A stretch of DNA of 23,477 nt from Plakobranchus ocellatus (lineage: Eukaryota > Mollusca > Gastropoda > Plakobranchidae): assembly GCA_019648995.1 (NCBI GenBank), contig BLXT01000588.1:2234964-2258440 (forward strand), read 5' to 3'. A model generated the notes under the pieces. That model did not search any database and had not been told where the DNA came from. It was given only the letters and a program-made list of their open reading frames with translations. Positions within the stretch are counted from its first letter, which is position 1. Each line of letters begins with the position of its first letter. The position numbers and the translations under genes are program-made. This document shows, piece by piece, positions 10,030-19,916 of this stretch.

Positions 10030-10093
<64 letters not shown>

Positions 10094-10260
10094 CGGACAG
10101 ACTGAGAGAAAGGAAGTTAGAGGGTGCGAAAGAAAGAGAGAGAGGAGATAGGTGAAAAAGTAAAGAATGAGAATTAGCAAGAAGCAAGAAGCACAAATAC
10201 TGACGCAGAGGAGAAAGATGACGTGGAAGAAGAGAAGAATAAATAAGAAAGGAGCACTAT
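9945..10260. repeat. Long (GA)n polypurine block with duplicated interior
   Basis: Two GA arrays (about 9957-9999 and 10032-10081) and purine-rich flanks make a strand that is almost entirely A and G for about 300 bases. The arrays are each followed by a related spacer containing AAGTTAG (10021-10027 and 10114-10120), so the array-plus-spacer unit is itself duplicated with a period of about 93 bp. All open frames across it (Arg-Glu or Ser-Leu repeats) are simple-sequence artefacts. Confidence 0.95.
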
Positions 10261-10688
10261 AGTAATATTTGGAGGAAAAGAAGAGCGAGTTACTGAGTAA
10301 AATATAACGGTGAAGTAACAGGGTACAATAACTGATGAAGGCAGATATAAATAACATGACGGTAAACAAGGATTGGTAATCGATATGCAAAAGTGAAAAA
10401 ATAAATATGGATTATAAAGTGACTAAAACTTATCACAAAATCTGTCGAAGCTCAAAATTACAACTTCCGCTTTCAAGTAAGTTTTAAATACATTTGCCAT
10501 GAAGATCAATTATTCTTAGGTTAATAAATTCTTACAACTGTTTGGGTAAGGACATAGTTATTAAAGAAAAGGTCAATGAGAAGATGAAAAATGCAAAATA
10601 CTTAAGCTAGTAAGGTAAGTTTAAGCTGTTGTGTGTCAGAAATATGAAATGATTTTCACACATTTCCCTTGAAATGTCGTATGTTGTA
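10261..10688. other. Anonymous AT-rich DNA
   Basis: No gene, RNA or repeat was recognised here. Confidence 0.5.
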
Positions 10689-10842
10689 TTACGACTGTAT
10701 TATTCTTGGTGAACTGTCGGTCCAGTGGTCATAAGTTCAGCAACGACTCTTTTATTTCCAGATTTTGTACAGTTCGCAAATTGATTCAATAAAACCAAAA
10801 TATTCTATTTCCAAATCATATTCTGATTATGCAGAACAATTT
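10689..10842. repeat. Diverged tandem repeat, copy A
   Basis: It begins TTACGACTGTATTATT and ends ttctgattatgcagaacaat. The same ordered landmarks recur about 225 bp downstream at 10914-11023. Identity between the landmarks is low, so boundaries are approximate. Confidence 0.45.
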
Positions 10843-10913
10843 GTATTAAAATTTGGCAAAAGCGACCGAAATAAACAATTTCTTGCTTCTCCTGAAAAAT
10901 ATTACATTTAGAT

Positions 10914-11023
10914 TTACGACTGTATTATTTCCTGGCGGCGATACATTCTACCAAATTTCTTTATAAAGTCAGAACAAATACATTTTCTATGATTCTCAAT
11001 ACTGATTTTGTTCAGAATTATTT
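10914..11023. repeat. Diverged tandem repeat, copy B
   Basis: It begins TTACGACTGTATTATT (exact 16-base match to 10689) and ends with tactgattttgttcagaatt, matching the end of copy A. It is shorter than copy A because of deletions in the middle. Confidence 0.45.
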
Positions 11024-11947
11024 TTTATACTCTAAAGATAGAAAGGTGAGTGAGAGTAATGTTTCAAACAAGGTCAATGTGAAGACAATAGGAAAAAAGA
11101 ACTGATCAAGAGCTACCGTTCTTATAATAATAAAGGAGACTACATTGTCTTGAGTGTCCTTATGAATCGGATGCAGCATATAACACTTTGGAGAGAGGAA
11201 AAAAATAATAATAATACGTGTTTCTCTTGATTCTTTCAAAAATTATTATTATCCCATAATGTTGACTTTCAGTTTTTACAGATCTATCCAATTCCCACCA
11301 TTGTAAAGCTCAATAAATGATTTCAAATTTTCAAAATTAAATTTTCGACGTATTAAGACCAGTCTCAATTGGATTGTTGTTTCTCTTTTGACATTTTCCT
11401 CCTGAAAATTGCTTTGAATAAGATGTGCTATTCGAAACCATGGCATTCTGTGAATGAAACCCCCAAGCGGGCTGTTCAACTTTGTCGGGATTCCTTTACA
11501 CTCGTCCCGATGTTTTTGCGATTTTTCAGCTATCATTTGAAAAAATTTATAATTGAAATTTTTATTTTGAGATCTAGATGAAGAAGATTTAGAATAAAAA
11601 ATACTCATGTGACCTCCGAAGCTTTAATCAACCAATGGAATTAAGAATTGGTAAATCGTCCAAAATCCATGTAGTGTGTAAGAGACGACCAAGGCCGACT
11701 CCTCTGTTAGGAACAAAGAAAACACAAAAGTCTTTTGTCGGAATGTGCAGACTTTGAGGCATTGAAATTCGCTCAAGCAACGATTGAATTCGATAGGTAA
11801 AAAATTGCATCGGTGGATCAGACTGCTAAGATCAACACAATCAGATAGCAACCATGAGAAATCCATTTATAGTCAGGGCAATAAAATGTTGTAAGAAAAC
11901 GTAAATCATTCTAAGGGAAAAGAATTCAAATGCATTTAAGAATATTA
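11024..11947. other. Anonymous DNA with unassigned minus-strand open frames
   Basis: Minus-strand frames at 11276-11608 (110 residues) and 11624-11866 (80 residues, overlapping a 60-residue frame) have mixed, fairly protein-like composition but no motif I know. They lie downstream, in reading direction, of the reverse-transcriptase relic at 11948-12248, yet I could not match them to the C-terminal region expected of such an enzyme. Confidence 0.4.
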
Positions 11948-12248
11948 GCCTGACCAGGAGCGCATGAGCCGGATCTTTGACATGATGCTGGTACTATTGT
12001 TGTTCCTGATGATTTTCAGCCCGGTCATTGGGGATGTAGCCTGGGTTATTTCCGCCTTGAAGATGCGAACCTTCTCGAGCCACTTATTGTTTAGAGTATG
12101 TCGGCCGTGATGTTATTCCTGCTGTTGGTATAGCTAACGCTCTTTCCGCCCTTATTTCCTGGCCGTAGATAGCATACGTCTTGTCAAGTTGATTTATAAG
12201 GTGAACAAGACCCTCTTCTTCTCCTGCAAAGCCGCCAATATCATCCAC
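11948..12248 (-). pseudogene. Non-LTR retrotransposon reverse transcriptase fragment
   Basis: Read on the minus strand, 12248-12114 gives VDDIGGFAGEEEGL, then INQLDKTYAIYGQEI and RAERA. This matches the conserved region around the catalytic [FY]xDD motif and the following helix of LINE reverse transcriptases of the type often written ADDIDGLAGEEEEL..L..R.D..S..YGMEISAEKT. After a shift, NITADI is read near 12112-12095. After another shift comes WLEKVRIFK (about 12082-12056), then a deletion of about 12 residues, then TQATSPMTGLKII and finally SKIRLMRS (11980-11957). The order agrees with the thumb-side 'FKYLG...KIRLMRSLV' stretch of these enzymes. The tyrosine/alanine before DD is replaced (V), at least two frameshifts and one stop are present, and both ends are truncated. 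It is a dead relic with no possible activity. Clade (RTE- or CR1-like) is not resolved. Confidence 0.78.
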
Positions 12249-12341
12249 TTCCGTAAATATAATATTATCACTTTAGAACCTTATGAAATCAATATAAAAG
12301 AGTAATATATCCTTTCCCGTTCAGCTCCTAATTTTTTTTTC

Positions 12342-12389
<48 letters not shown>
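12342..12389. repeat. (ATT)n microsatellite
   Basis: About 16 uninterrupted TAT/ATT units follow a T9 tract. The array ends at ATCATTTATTATC. Confidence 0.97.
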
Positions 12390-12814
12390 CATTTATTATC
12401 ATGCTCGTCATTTATTAGGAGTGCATAGTTACCATTTAGTGAAACTGGCGCGAGAAGTTGTGAAAAGAGCTACTGTTTTTAAAATAATACTTGTTTAACA
12501 TTTAATGCCTTTCCATTTTTAAATTTTATTTTGTTTCCCCTCTAAAGTCTGCGGATCTTGGCCCTAGTTGTGGTATACACACATTGTGTCATTTTTTTGA
12601 AAAATCTTTTTTTTTAATTATGAGAAAGTTAGCAAGGGAAAGAAACTAACGAAAGGTCAAGTTAAAAACATTAACGTAGAAAAGGATAATATGAACGTGA
12701 AGTGGACGCACTCTGATAAAGTCGGCAATGAATTTCTATCCCCTTTCATTGTTCGTTTCACTATTTAGAAATAACTTATCATTTAGCTATATGTAGAGGT
12801 AAATTGTTACAAAC
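12390..12814. other. Anonymous AT-rich DNA
   Basis: No gene is recognised. A short plus-strand frame at about 12662-12767 (KNINVEKDNMNVKWTHSDK) has balanced composition but is too short and unmatched to call. Confidence 0.45.
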
Positions 12815-12975
12815 TTTCTAGGGCGATCACTGACACACGTACAGAATATTAAGTTGGATCTACTCGGATTTTTCCGGTGATGCGACGCACGCGTCTGGTC
12901 AAGAGAAGTGCGAGGTAGCTCTATAGGATGGTGAGCAATGTCTGTACCTCCGCGCGGTGTTAGTGACAACTCACA
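12815..12975. other. CpG-rich patch of unknown nature
   Basis: This about 160-bp patch is visibly richer in G+C and CpG than everything around it (for example gcgacgcacgcgtc at about 12882 and ctccgcgcggtg at about 12947). The minus-strand frame 12787-12969 reads PRGGTDIAHHPIELPRTSLD across it, but I know no such protein. It could be a fragment of a foreign repeat, a short regulatory CpG island, or a non-coding exon. Confidence 0.4.
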
Positions 12976-15211
12976 TAGGCATATAGCTATGAAGGAGAGA
13001 AGAGATGATGTCCTGTATTTTAGTGACAGAGTGATTGATTGAGAAGAAGCAACATTTTAAAAAAATCGGAGGTGCTAGAGAGTATATTTCTTTACACTAA
13101 CACTTGTTCAATGTTACGTATATTTTCATTGATCTTGCAAGGAATGGACGTGTGCCTAAATATCAGGTAGGAATTTTAAAACATGCGATAAAGTTTTGTG
13201 TTAAAACAATATAGAATTGTAGAATATCGTTTTTATTGCCTTTATCTTTAGCTACTTTCAGAGTTGCAGAAATACTTTATCATTGACAACAGTCAGTTTG
13301 AATTATGAGGAGGGTGGTTTCTTGAAATCTAAAGGCCTGCAGTTGGTTCATGCAACTTTAAGCTCACTTTTATTCAAAACAGGCGTTCTTCAATTTTCAA
13401 GGAAGTAATTATTTTATGGTCAATTTTGGACACATTCTATTATATGGAGCGTGTGTTGATAAATAGAGTGATTAAAATCTAGCCACCAAATGAGCCCAAT
13501 GCAAAAAGAAAACTATAAATTTAACTAGCTTAGTGCAAATAATGTCTGTTTCAGAGTTATTTGTGCGGTTTGAATCTGAATTGCTCACTTTAAAATTCAA
13601 GTTCAATTGGTTTTGTAACGCTTTTTGCCATAAAAAAGGGGTGTAATGGATAACGACCAGGAGTATTTGGCATGCTGATGCAAGAAAAGTCTAAAAGGTT
13701 TAATCACTTGCCAAGTTAACATTTGAGGCTTTTTTTCACTTAAAGCATTCACTCTTTCAATAATAATAATAATAATAAAAAATAATGAAGAGTCCATTCA
13801 TTTGGAGATGTGCGTTTTTCATTAATTCAAAACTTAATGCTGTCGATCAATGAGGTCTTTGGATATGATGTTTATAACTTCCTTTTACAATTGGTTTGAT
13901 GGCATATAATGGCTCTTTAAAACACATAGCTTTAAATTAAGCAAACAAAGAGCACTAAAAAGAGTGTCAATGGAACGAAACATAGGAAGCGCCTCTTTGA
14001 TAAAGATTTCGAACTTTTCATATTTCTTTGTAAACCTAAAGACATACTTTTAGATCCAAAACTGAGATTCTTTAAAGTTGTGACTTAAACAACACCTTGA
14101 TAAAAGCAAAAACAAGAGTTATTTTTTGTGGGCAAATCTTTCATTCTATCCTGAATCCAAAGGAATTTAAAACATACGCTCATTAATTATAATTCTGTAT
14201 AGGCAAAATCTAATTTCTTTTTTGATTATTTTTCTTTGTCAAAGAACGCTAAAAAATCTCATTTATTTTTTAAAATCTATATTATACTTCAAGAAAAACA
14301 AAACCCAATCGACATTTTGCTTATGAATCGTTCCCGTTCCGATAAGAGAGCAGAATACAGACTGTAACAAGCTGTATCGTGTATTTCGTTAATGCCCCTA
14401 ATGATGTGATGTCTGAAGAAATGAACCTTTATTTTGCTGCATCCACATTTATCTTGTCAACTCTTTATAAATATGGCTCATTATAGCTTGATGGAAAATG
14501 ATCAATATTCATTCAACCATGTCTGAATGGATTGTCTGGATGAAGGGAGTCCTATTGTGTCTGGGCCTTTATGAATAAGGTATTTGAAGGAAAAAAAAAA
14601 GATTTTTTTTAAAGAAACAATCAATTATAATTTTCTAAAATTGTGACGTTGAAGAGGGCTCTTATTTTTTTTTCTAAAAAAGGAGAAACTTCCTTCAGAA
14701 ATAAAATCAGTGCACTGAACCCTGAACCTTCAACACTCCCCGATAATTTTTTTGAAGTACATTGCTACTGAAGTATACACTTTGACACTTTTTATTATGT
14801 TAGAGAAAGAAACTATATGTGGAGCGTCTTTCATTCAATCTAATATAATTTTATTTACACTGACTGACGAAGCAGAGAAAGATAAATCATTAATTAACTG
14901 AAGCCTGACGTAAAGTGTGCGCATCTGGAGAATAACTTCACATTAAAAATATAAACAATTCATCGTGCTTTTGAAATATTTGCGACAATGGCAGAGAGAA
15001 ACGGATTAATCAGATATATAATAAATATTAACTAATGGACTTGGTGTGTGTGATTTGCATTATAGGTATGCTTCGCCGTTTTTCCTTATTGCTTGAAGAC
15101 TCAGTTAGAGTTTCGAGCTCGTCCAATTAACCATCCAATCTGAAACACTTATGGCATAAAATGTTTTGCTACTGATTTCCTTGTCGAAATATTTTCAAGA
15201 TGGCTTCGCCC
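12976..15211. other. Anonymous AT-rich DNA
   Basis: About 2.2 kb with no recognisable coding or RNA gene. It contains only a short (AAT)n run at 13759-13778 and scattered homopolymers (about 14590-14615 and 14665-14684). Confidence 0.5.
13759..13778. repeat. Short (AAT)n microsatellite
   Basis: Six to seven AAT units in an A-rich setting. Confidence 0.9.
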
Positions 15212-15221
15212 TCATTATCCA
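15212..15221. repeat. Probable 5' target-site duplication of SINE copy 4
   Basis: TCATTATCCA here and TCATTGTCCA at 15334-15343 flank the SINE, with one mismatch in ten bases. Confidence 0.6.
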
Positions 15222-15333
15222 CGATAGAGGCATAGTGGATACCGAGTCCGCCCTGAAATCTGCAGGGCCCATCTGTCAAGGGCTCGAGCCCACCGAAAGC
15301 ACAAAAAACAAAAAAACAAAAAAAAAAAAAACT
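15222..15333 (+). mobile_element. tRNA-derived SINE, copy 4, body deleted
   Basis: The tRNA-like head is well preserved: GAGGCATAGTGGATACC as A box (about 15227-15243), cgagtccgccctgaaatctgcagggccc as the anticodon-stem region, and GGGCTCGAGCCC as B box (about 15280-15291). Instead of the usual body of about 80 bp, the head passes within a few bases into an A-rich tail (about 15299-15331). The imperfect target-site duplications directly flank this short form, so it may have inserted as a head-only molecule rather than losing the body later. Confidence 0.85.
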
Positions 15334-16065
15334 TCATTGTCCATCTTCTTTTGCCTTCAAAATTTCAATAGAAAGAGATCTTCAAGTTTCTTTATGAAGA
15401 TTCAGCTGTCACAAAAGTATATTTTTGAACTAATTGTATACATAATAATCGTACACAATTTTTTGTGTACAAACTATCTCATTCGATTGGCTTTCTTATA
15501 ATGTACCTTAAGGCAAAACACACCTTTTCCCATTTTTAAATAACACTGGCAATGGTTGTTAATGAATACAAAGCCATGTAATGAAGTTAAACAACATTCC
15601 ATTTCTAAACTGTTCTCTTTAGTAAAGATACCTTCTACTTCCATGATTGACCTGGTTTTTTTTCAATTGTATGCACCTTTTTTTTTAGTTTTTTTTTGTT
15701 TGTTTGTGTCAATTTGCGTCTTTATTCTAATATTTCGCATCTGCCATAAAATACCTCTTATACTTTCGGCTTCAAGGTTACAAAATAGAATGACAACCAC
15801 TCTTTTTATTAAATTTGACCATGCACTTTTCTGTGGTATCAACAGCAGTTTCTTCTCTTCACCGTTATCAGAATGGTATTTGGACGTTACTGCAGCTTTT
15901 TCTCTAAATAAATCATCATGTAGAGCCATTAGCGTACATGATAATAATAGTTATATTTTAAAACCTGAGCATATCTCTTAGCCTTTGCAGGATTTATTTT
16001 AAATGTTTAATTTGTTTCAGAAAATAATAGTGTTAAAAAGTTAAACTTCGTAAGCTTAAAACTTT
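15334..16065. other. Anonymous DNA with two opposed open frames
   Basis: A plus-strand frame at 15556-15981 (141 residues, hydrophobic around residues 34-60) and a minus-strand frame at 15663-15929 (88 residues from an ATG, beginning MALHDDLFREKAAVTS) overlap. Neither has a motif I recognise. The plus-strand hydrophobic stretch comes from T-homopolymers. An 8-bp perfect hairpin, GTACACAA/TTGTGTAC with a TTTT loop, lies at 15451-15470. Confidence 0.35.
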
Positions 16066-16228
16066 TGGGATTTGTGCTCAGTGGATAGCAAACTTGCCTT
16101 GATACATGCAGCTAACCCTCTGTCTCGGGTTCAAACCTCGCTACCGGTGCCCTCGCCTGACGCACGGCCTAAAAGCCCCAGAGATCATCTTGTCGTGCAC
16201 TGGCTATTAAAAAAACCCCAAAAAACCT
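16066..16228 (+). mobile_element. tRNA-derived SINE, copy 5, full length
   Basis: The head begins around GGGATTTGTGCTCAGTGGATAG (A box about 16071-16085). It has a good B box GGGTTCAAACCTC (about 16128-16140), then the family body cgcctgacgcacggcctaaaagcc (about 16154-16177), gagatcatcttgtcgtgcac and TGGCTATT, ending in an A/C-rich tail of AAAAAACCCC type. The middle of the head (16095-16120) is more diverged than the flanking boxes. No convincing target-site duplication is seen. Confidence 0.88.
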
Positions 16229-17255
16229 TCAAATAGTTCGAAAAAGAAAATAATAATAAAAGAACGGGTGTAGGTTGAAACGGGTAAAGTATCGATCAAC
16301 ATTTCCGCAACGTAAGGCCGGATGGCAGGAATATTTGTGAAATGAGTAGATCCATTAGTGTTGTGGGTATGACAAAAAATCGCCATTTTGACGAGACGGA
16401 TTTTTATGATTCTTCTTTAAAGTCGACACGAATGCCTTCTTTTTTTTTCTTTGAAATGCTACCAACTTGAGAGCTAGGCATTATAATTATAGCTCAGTGT
16501 ATCATAAAGTCAACATATGGGCTTTACTATCTTAAGTTTTGGTGTGACTTTGAAACGACTTGTATCGGGAAGCTTTGCCCATTTGATTCCTTTTGAAACT
16601 TCATCTTCGCCTATTTGTGTAATTATACATAAGTGGCTAAAAATATGGGCAGAGATGCAGAGATGTTGAGAGTTGTCTGGCATTACTAATCTAATGTTTG
16701 CTCAAATATTATTTTACTGGCTATTTTTAATGCACTGATCGCCTCACAAGGAACAATCTTTTAAAATATTAATGCTAGTAGATATTTTGCGCTTTTAAAA
16801 AACGCCAATACTTTCCAGCAGATATTTCAATGTATGATATGAGAACAAATCCTTTATATTGTTTTATGAATTCAGTACGCTATTTAGAAGATTATTACAT
16901 ACAGGTACTCATTGGGCATTCGGCTTCGTTTGATTCGAAATTCAACTTGATGGAGGCTAAACCCCTGAGATCATATAATAAAATACGCTCTGCACAGCCC
17001 GAAAAAAGTTACAATATTGATGTGTACCAAAGGATTATTGATAAGAGAAAGGCTTTACTGGCAAGAGTATGCATTAGTCAAAAGTGACCTTTTTCTTTTT
17101 TCTGCTGTTAGCAACAGATTCGAGAACTCGTCCTGGCATTGATATAGCCAATTCGAATATTTTATTTACGCATTCATTAAAACTGCTCAAACAGGAAAAA
17201 GCCTATACTTAACTTAGAAGTATGTGTGCGTGAAACAGGAGAAGGTCGAGGATAG
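16229..17255. other. Anonymous AT-rich DNA with one unassigned open frame
   Basis: A plus-strand frame at 16830-17087 (85 residues, beginning MYDMRTNPLYCFMN and ending in a Lys/Arg-rich segment) has mixed composition but no recognised motif. An acceptor-like TTTCCAG precedes it (16818) and CAG|GTACTC inside it (about 16903) resembles a donor. Otherwise nothing is seen. Confidence 0.35.
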
Positions 17256-17257
17256 AG

Positions 17258-17308
17258 ATGGAGGGCGAGAGAGAAAGAGAGAGAGAGAGAGCGGGAGGGA
17301 GGAGGGAT
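17258..17308. repeat. Short (GA)n polypurine tract
   Basis: GA-repeat core 17275-17291 within a purine-only stretch that grades into GGGAGGGAGGAGGG, a G-rich sequence with some potential for non-B DNA. Confidence 0.9.
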
Positions 17309-18240
17309 GCGAGGGCTACGAGGAGTTGTCACCTGATGCCCATTCCCTTTGTTTGTAGGAAAAAAAAATATTTTTACCAATGGATTTTCAATCATTAGAT
17401 AATTTTTTTCTCAGTCATGCGGTGGGAGCGTCATAATGTGTATTCTCAGCTGTCACATTTAGAGTTCATTTAGTCTCCATCACTTCTCAGTACATGCCAA
17501 TAAAAGTCGTTTGAAGCAAGTTCAATCTTAGCGATATAACGCCTGCTATTAGATTTTTAAATAATGTCTATAGCTTACTTATTTTTAAAAAAATATATAC
17601 TTTTTTTTTTCTTTTTATTTATTTATTTATTTTTTTTACAAATTTACGAGTCAGTCAATGTTCAAATTCCTCGAAATACAGGCCTGTAAAGCAATATAAT
17701 GTTGTAGAAATCAAAATATCAAGATAAAAAAAGATAGAAATGCAATAACTACTTTTGAGGAAAACATACCTGAATTTGATCAGAAGAAAGTACAGAAGTA
17801 TCTCAAAATAGGTTATCATTCTCGTGAAATATTTCAAATTCTATCGTGCCCAACTTAACATAAAATTTATGAAAAGAAAAAAAAAAAAAGAATTTGGATT
17901 CGTTTCAAAACGCAAAAAAGTCGGTTGTTTATAAGTAATCGATATTTTGCTGCAAAGTTTTTTTCACCTGGAATCGAAACAATATATATTCTCCCTTGCC
18001 TCCTAAGAAGAAAAAAGTTGGGCAGAAATCGAAATTCAATACTTTCAGTTCCGGCTTGATTCGGGTTGAGGTCCGCAACCAGCGGCCAACCTTATCATAC
18101 ATAAAAAGGAAATAATTATTTGGACGAACGGTTTTCATGCACTTAAAAAAGAACCTTTCATACAAATTCGCAACGAAATGAAAAAGGTCTAGGTATATAT
18201 CTGCTATCTAAATGATCCGTGTTTATAAAACGTATTGATT
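17309..18240. other. Anonymous AT-rich DNA
   Basis: It contains a (TTTA)n-like tract at 17611-17634 and a poly-A at 17874-17889. No gene is recognised. Confidence 0.5.
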
Positions 18241-18249
18241 CCAACTAAA

Positions 18250-18345
18250 AATACGCGCCCTGTGCCCTAGCATGAGAGATTGTCTTAAAACCGGAGTTCA
18301 CCTTTCTTTGGAATGAATCGAATATTCACACAAAAACCAAACCAA
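18250..18345 (+). mobile_element. Possible highly degenerate SINE 3' relic
   Basis: gcgccctgtgccctagcatgag (about 18256-18277) and a terminal CAAAAACCAAACCAAAC (about 18330-18346) resemble the start of the SINE body and its CAAACCAAAC tail, at roughly the right spacing. The stretch between is poorly conserved, so this could be coincidence. Confidence 0.25.
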
Positions 18346-19585
18346 ACATAGAAATAAGCGAACAATATGCCACAGAATTTGCTGCAAAAACGTACATGCC
18401 TTTTTTTATTTTTTATTAATGCAGTTTCATTAACAATGCTCAGTGAAATAGCTTACGGCTTATCAATAGCTTTACCTCTCTGAACACACAGAAAGCAATT
18501 AAAACACACATATAAGAAGCCATCGTTAATGTTGCAGGACACTTGGCTAGATAGTGATGTGAAGGCATTATTATTTAGTGTCAACGGCGTGATTTTCGTA
18601 ATGAAAATATTATTTTCATTGAGAACAGGGCTGAGGGAGGCAAAGATGTATAAAAATCAATGGGCTATAGAACACGATCGGCCAAACCTGCTGCATAATG
18701 GGCATTTGGAAAAAAAAATATTGACATGCAAGTGAACATTGTAGATAAAAATAGCATGTTTTTCAATGAAAAAGTCTGCCAATCTTTATATCATTATTCA
18801 ACCATGCATGAAATAGAGCACATAGTGTCCAAAAACCACATAAATGCCTATTTTTTTTCTTTTAAAAATTCAAGAAAATTATCAATATCATACATTTAAC
18901 AATAACTAGATTGATTCAGTGTGTAACGAAATAAGTGACAAGGCTAATTCGTTCCAAGGACAAATCAAAGGCAAATGGTATTTATATTTGGAGGGTAAAT
19001 AAATATGCTAATGCTGCTTACCTTGTACCAAAAAAAAAAAAAAAAATGGAGTCGAATCTGATAGCTTTTCAAATCAGTGAGGTGGATTTTGTATCGTTGT
19101 GTCCTCTTCTTTTATGGTCATCGAAGAACATCCAAACCGCATTAGTTAAAAATCCCTTAAATGGCAGAGTATTGAAAAGACATATTTTAAAACAGGCCGA
19201 AGAAATAGGGCTAGCATTAGGATTAGCTCAGCACTCTTTTGATCGAATTGTCGGATTCCTCCCTTTAGTCTCGAAGTAAAATGAAGCGGATCTTTGAAGA
19301 GCATAAACCGAAAACTCTAGAGCGCATATTCCCTGGCAAAATTAACTGCTTCATAAGTTCGTACTGCTTCAAGCGCTGCAGATTTTCCTTGAACCCTCAA
19401 ATTCCCTTATCATTCTCAAATTTATCTTTTAATCTCCACAGATATAGATTGGATACCCCATTTCGAAGAAATGGAATTGACATGAGCATGTGCAAATGCT
19501 CATACATCAGTATTTAAAAATGAAAATTTAACTTTGAAATTTTTGGTTCTTAATAAAGCATTTACATTGTTATTACAAATTTATC
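18346..19585. other. Anonymous AT-rich DNA with unassigned open frames
   Basis: Plus-strand frames at 18529-18735, at 19046-19279 (77 residues from an ATG with context AAAATGG, MESNLIAFQISEVDFVS...) and at 19281-19517 show no motif I know. The 19046 frame has the most protein-like composition, with a helical-looking stretch containing LKRHILKQAEEIGLALGL. It has no homologue I can name, and it ends two bases before the next ATG in another frame. Confidence 0.3.
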
Positions 19586-19671
19586 CTGTTCTGCCTGTCT
19601 GCCTGTCTGTCTCACTGTTCCTGTCCCTCTTCTTCTTCTTCCTCTTCTTTTTCCTCTTTTTCTTCGTCTTT
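19586..19671. repeat. Polypyrimidine tract: (CTGT/CTGC)n then (CTT)n
   Basis: Short CTGCCTGT units lead into TTCTTCTTC/CCTCTTC sequence. The pyrimidine tract resumes beyond the SINE relic at 19672-19785, so the SINE sits inside it. Confidence 0.9.
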
Positions 19672-19785
19672 TCGAACCCGTCCTAAGATCTCCAGAGACT
19701 TTCTGCTACCGAAGCCATGGCTTGACAGAGGGCCTGAAAGCTCATGATCAGCTTATTGTGGTCTGGCTTTACCAAACCAAAATAT
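19672..19785 (+). mobile_element. Degenerate SINE, copy 6, internally deleted
   Basis: It begins at the anticodon-stem region (cgtcctaagatctccagagactttctg). The B-box part is deleted (ctgctaccgaagcc) and it resumes in the body: TTGACAGAGGGCCTGAAAGC at about 19722-19741, then atgatcagcttattgtggtctggct. It ends with ACCAAACCAAAATA. The A box and the 5' third are absent, so it cannot be transcribed from its own promoter. Confidence 0.8.
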
Positions 19786-19916
19786 TTTTCTCCTCCTTCT
19801 TCTTTTCCTCCTCCTCCTTTTTCTTTTTTTGTTCTTCTTTTTGTCTGTCTGTCTGTCCGTCTGTCTCTGTCTCTGTCTCTCTCTGCCTCTCTGTCTCTCT
19901 CTCTCGCTCTCAGGTA
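19786..19916. repeat. Polypyrimidine tract with (CTT), (CTGT) and (CT) sections
   Basis: TTCTTC/CCTCCTCC runs are followed by about five TGTC/CTGT units and then CTCTCTG/CTCTCTC. Open frames on both strands here are low-complexity artefacts (Ser/Leu/Phe or Arg/Glu/Lys/Asp). Confidence 0.93.

Noticed and set aside
9822..10390. Arg-Glu-rich and Ser-Leu-rich long open frames on both strands
   Set aside because: They exist in all phases because (GA)n contains no stop codons in any frame. Pure low complexity.
10716..10745. TCGGTCCAGTGGTCATAAG, D-arm-like sequence
   Set aside because: No B box or pairing acceptor stem nearby. It falls within the weak tandem pair instead.
15556..15981. 141-codon plus-strand frame with a putative membrane segment
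   Set aside because: The hydrophobic part is encoded by T-homopolymers, an opposed frame of 88 codons overlaps it, and no family was recognised.
16488..16520. tRNA-like TAGCTCAGTGTATCA (A-box-like)
   Set aside because: No B box or T-arm follows within tRNA distance, so it is not a tRNA gene or recognisable SINE head.
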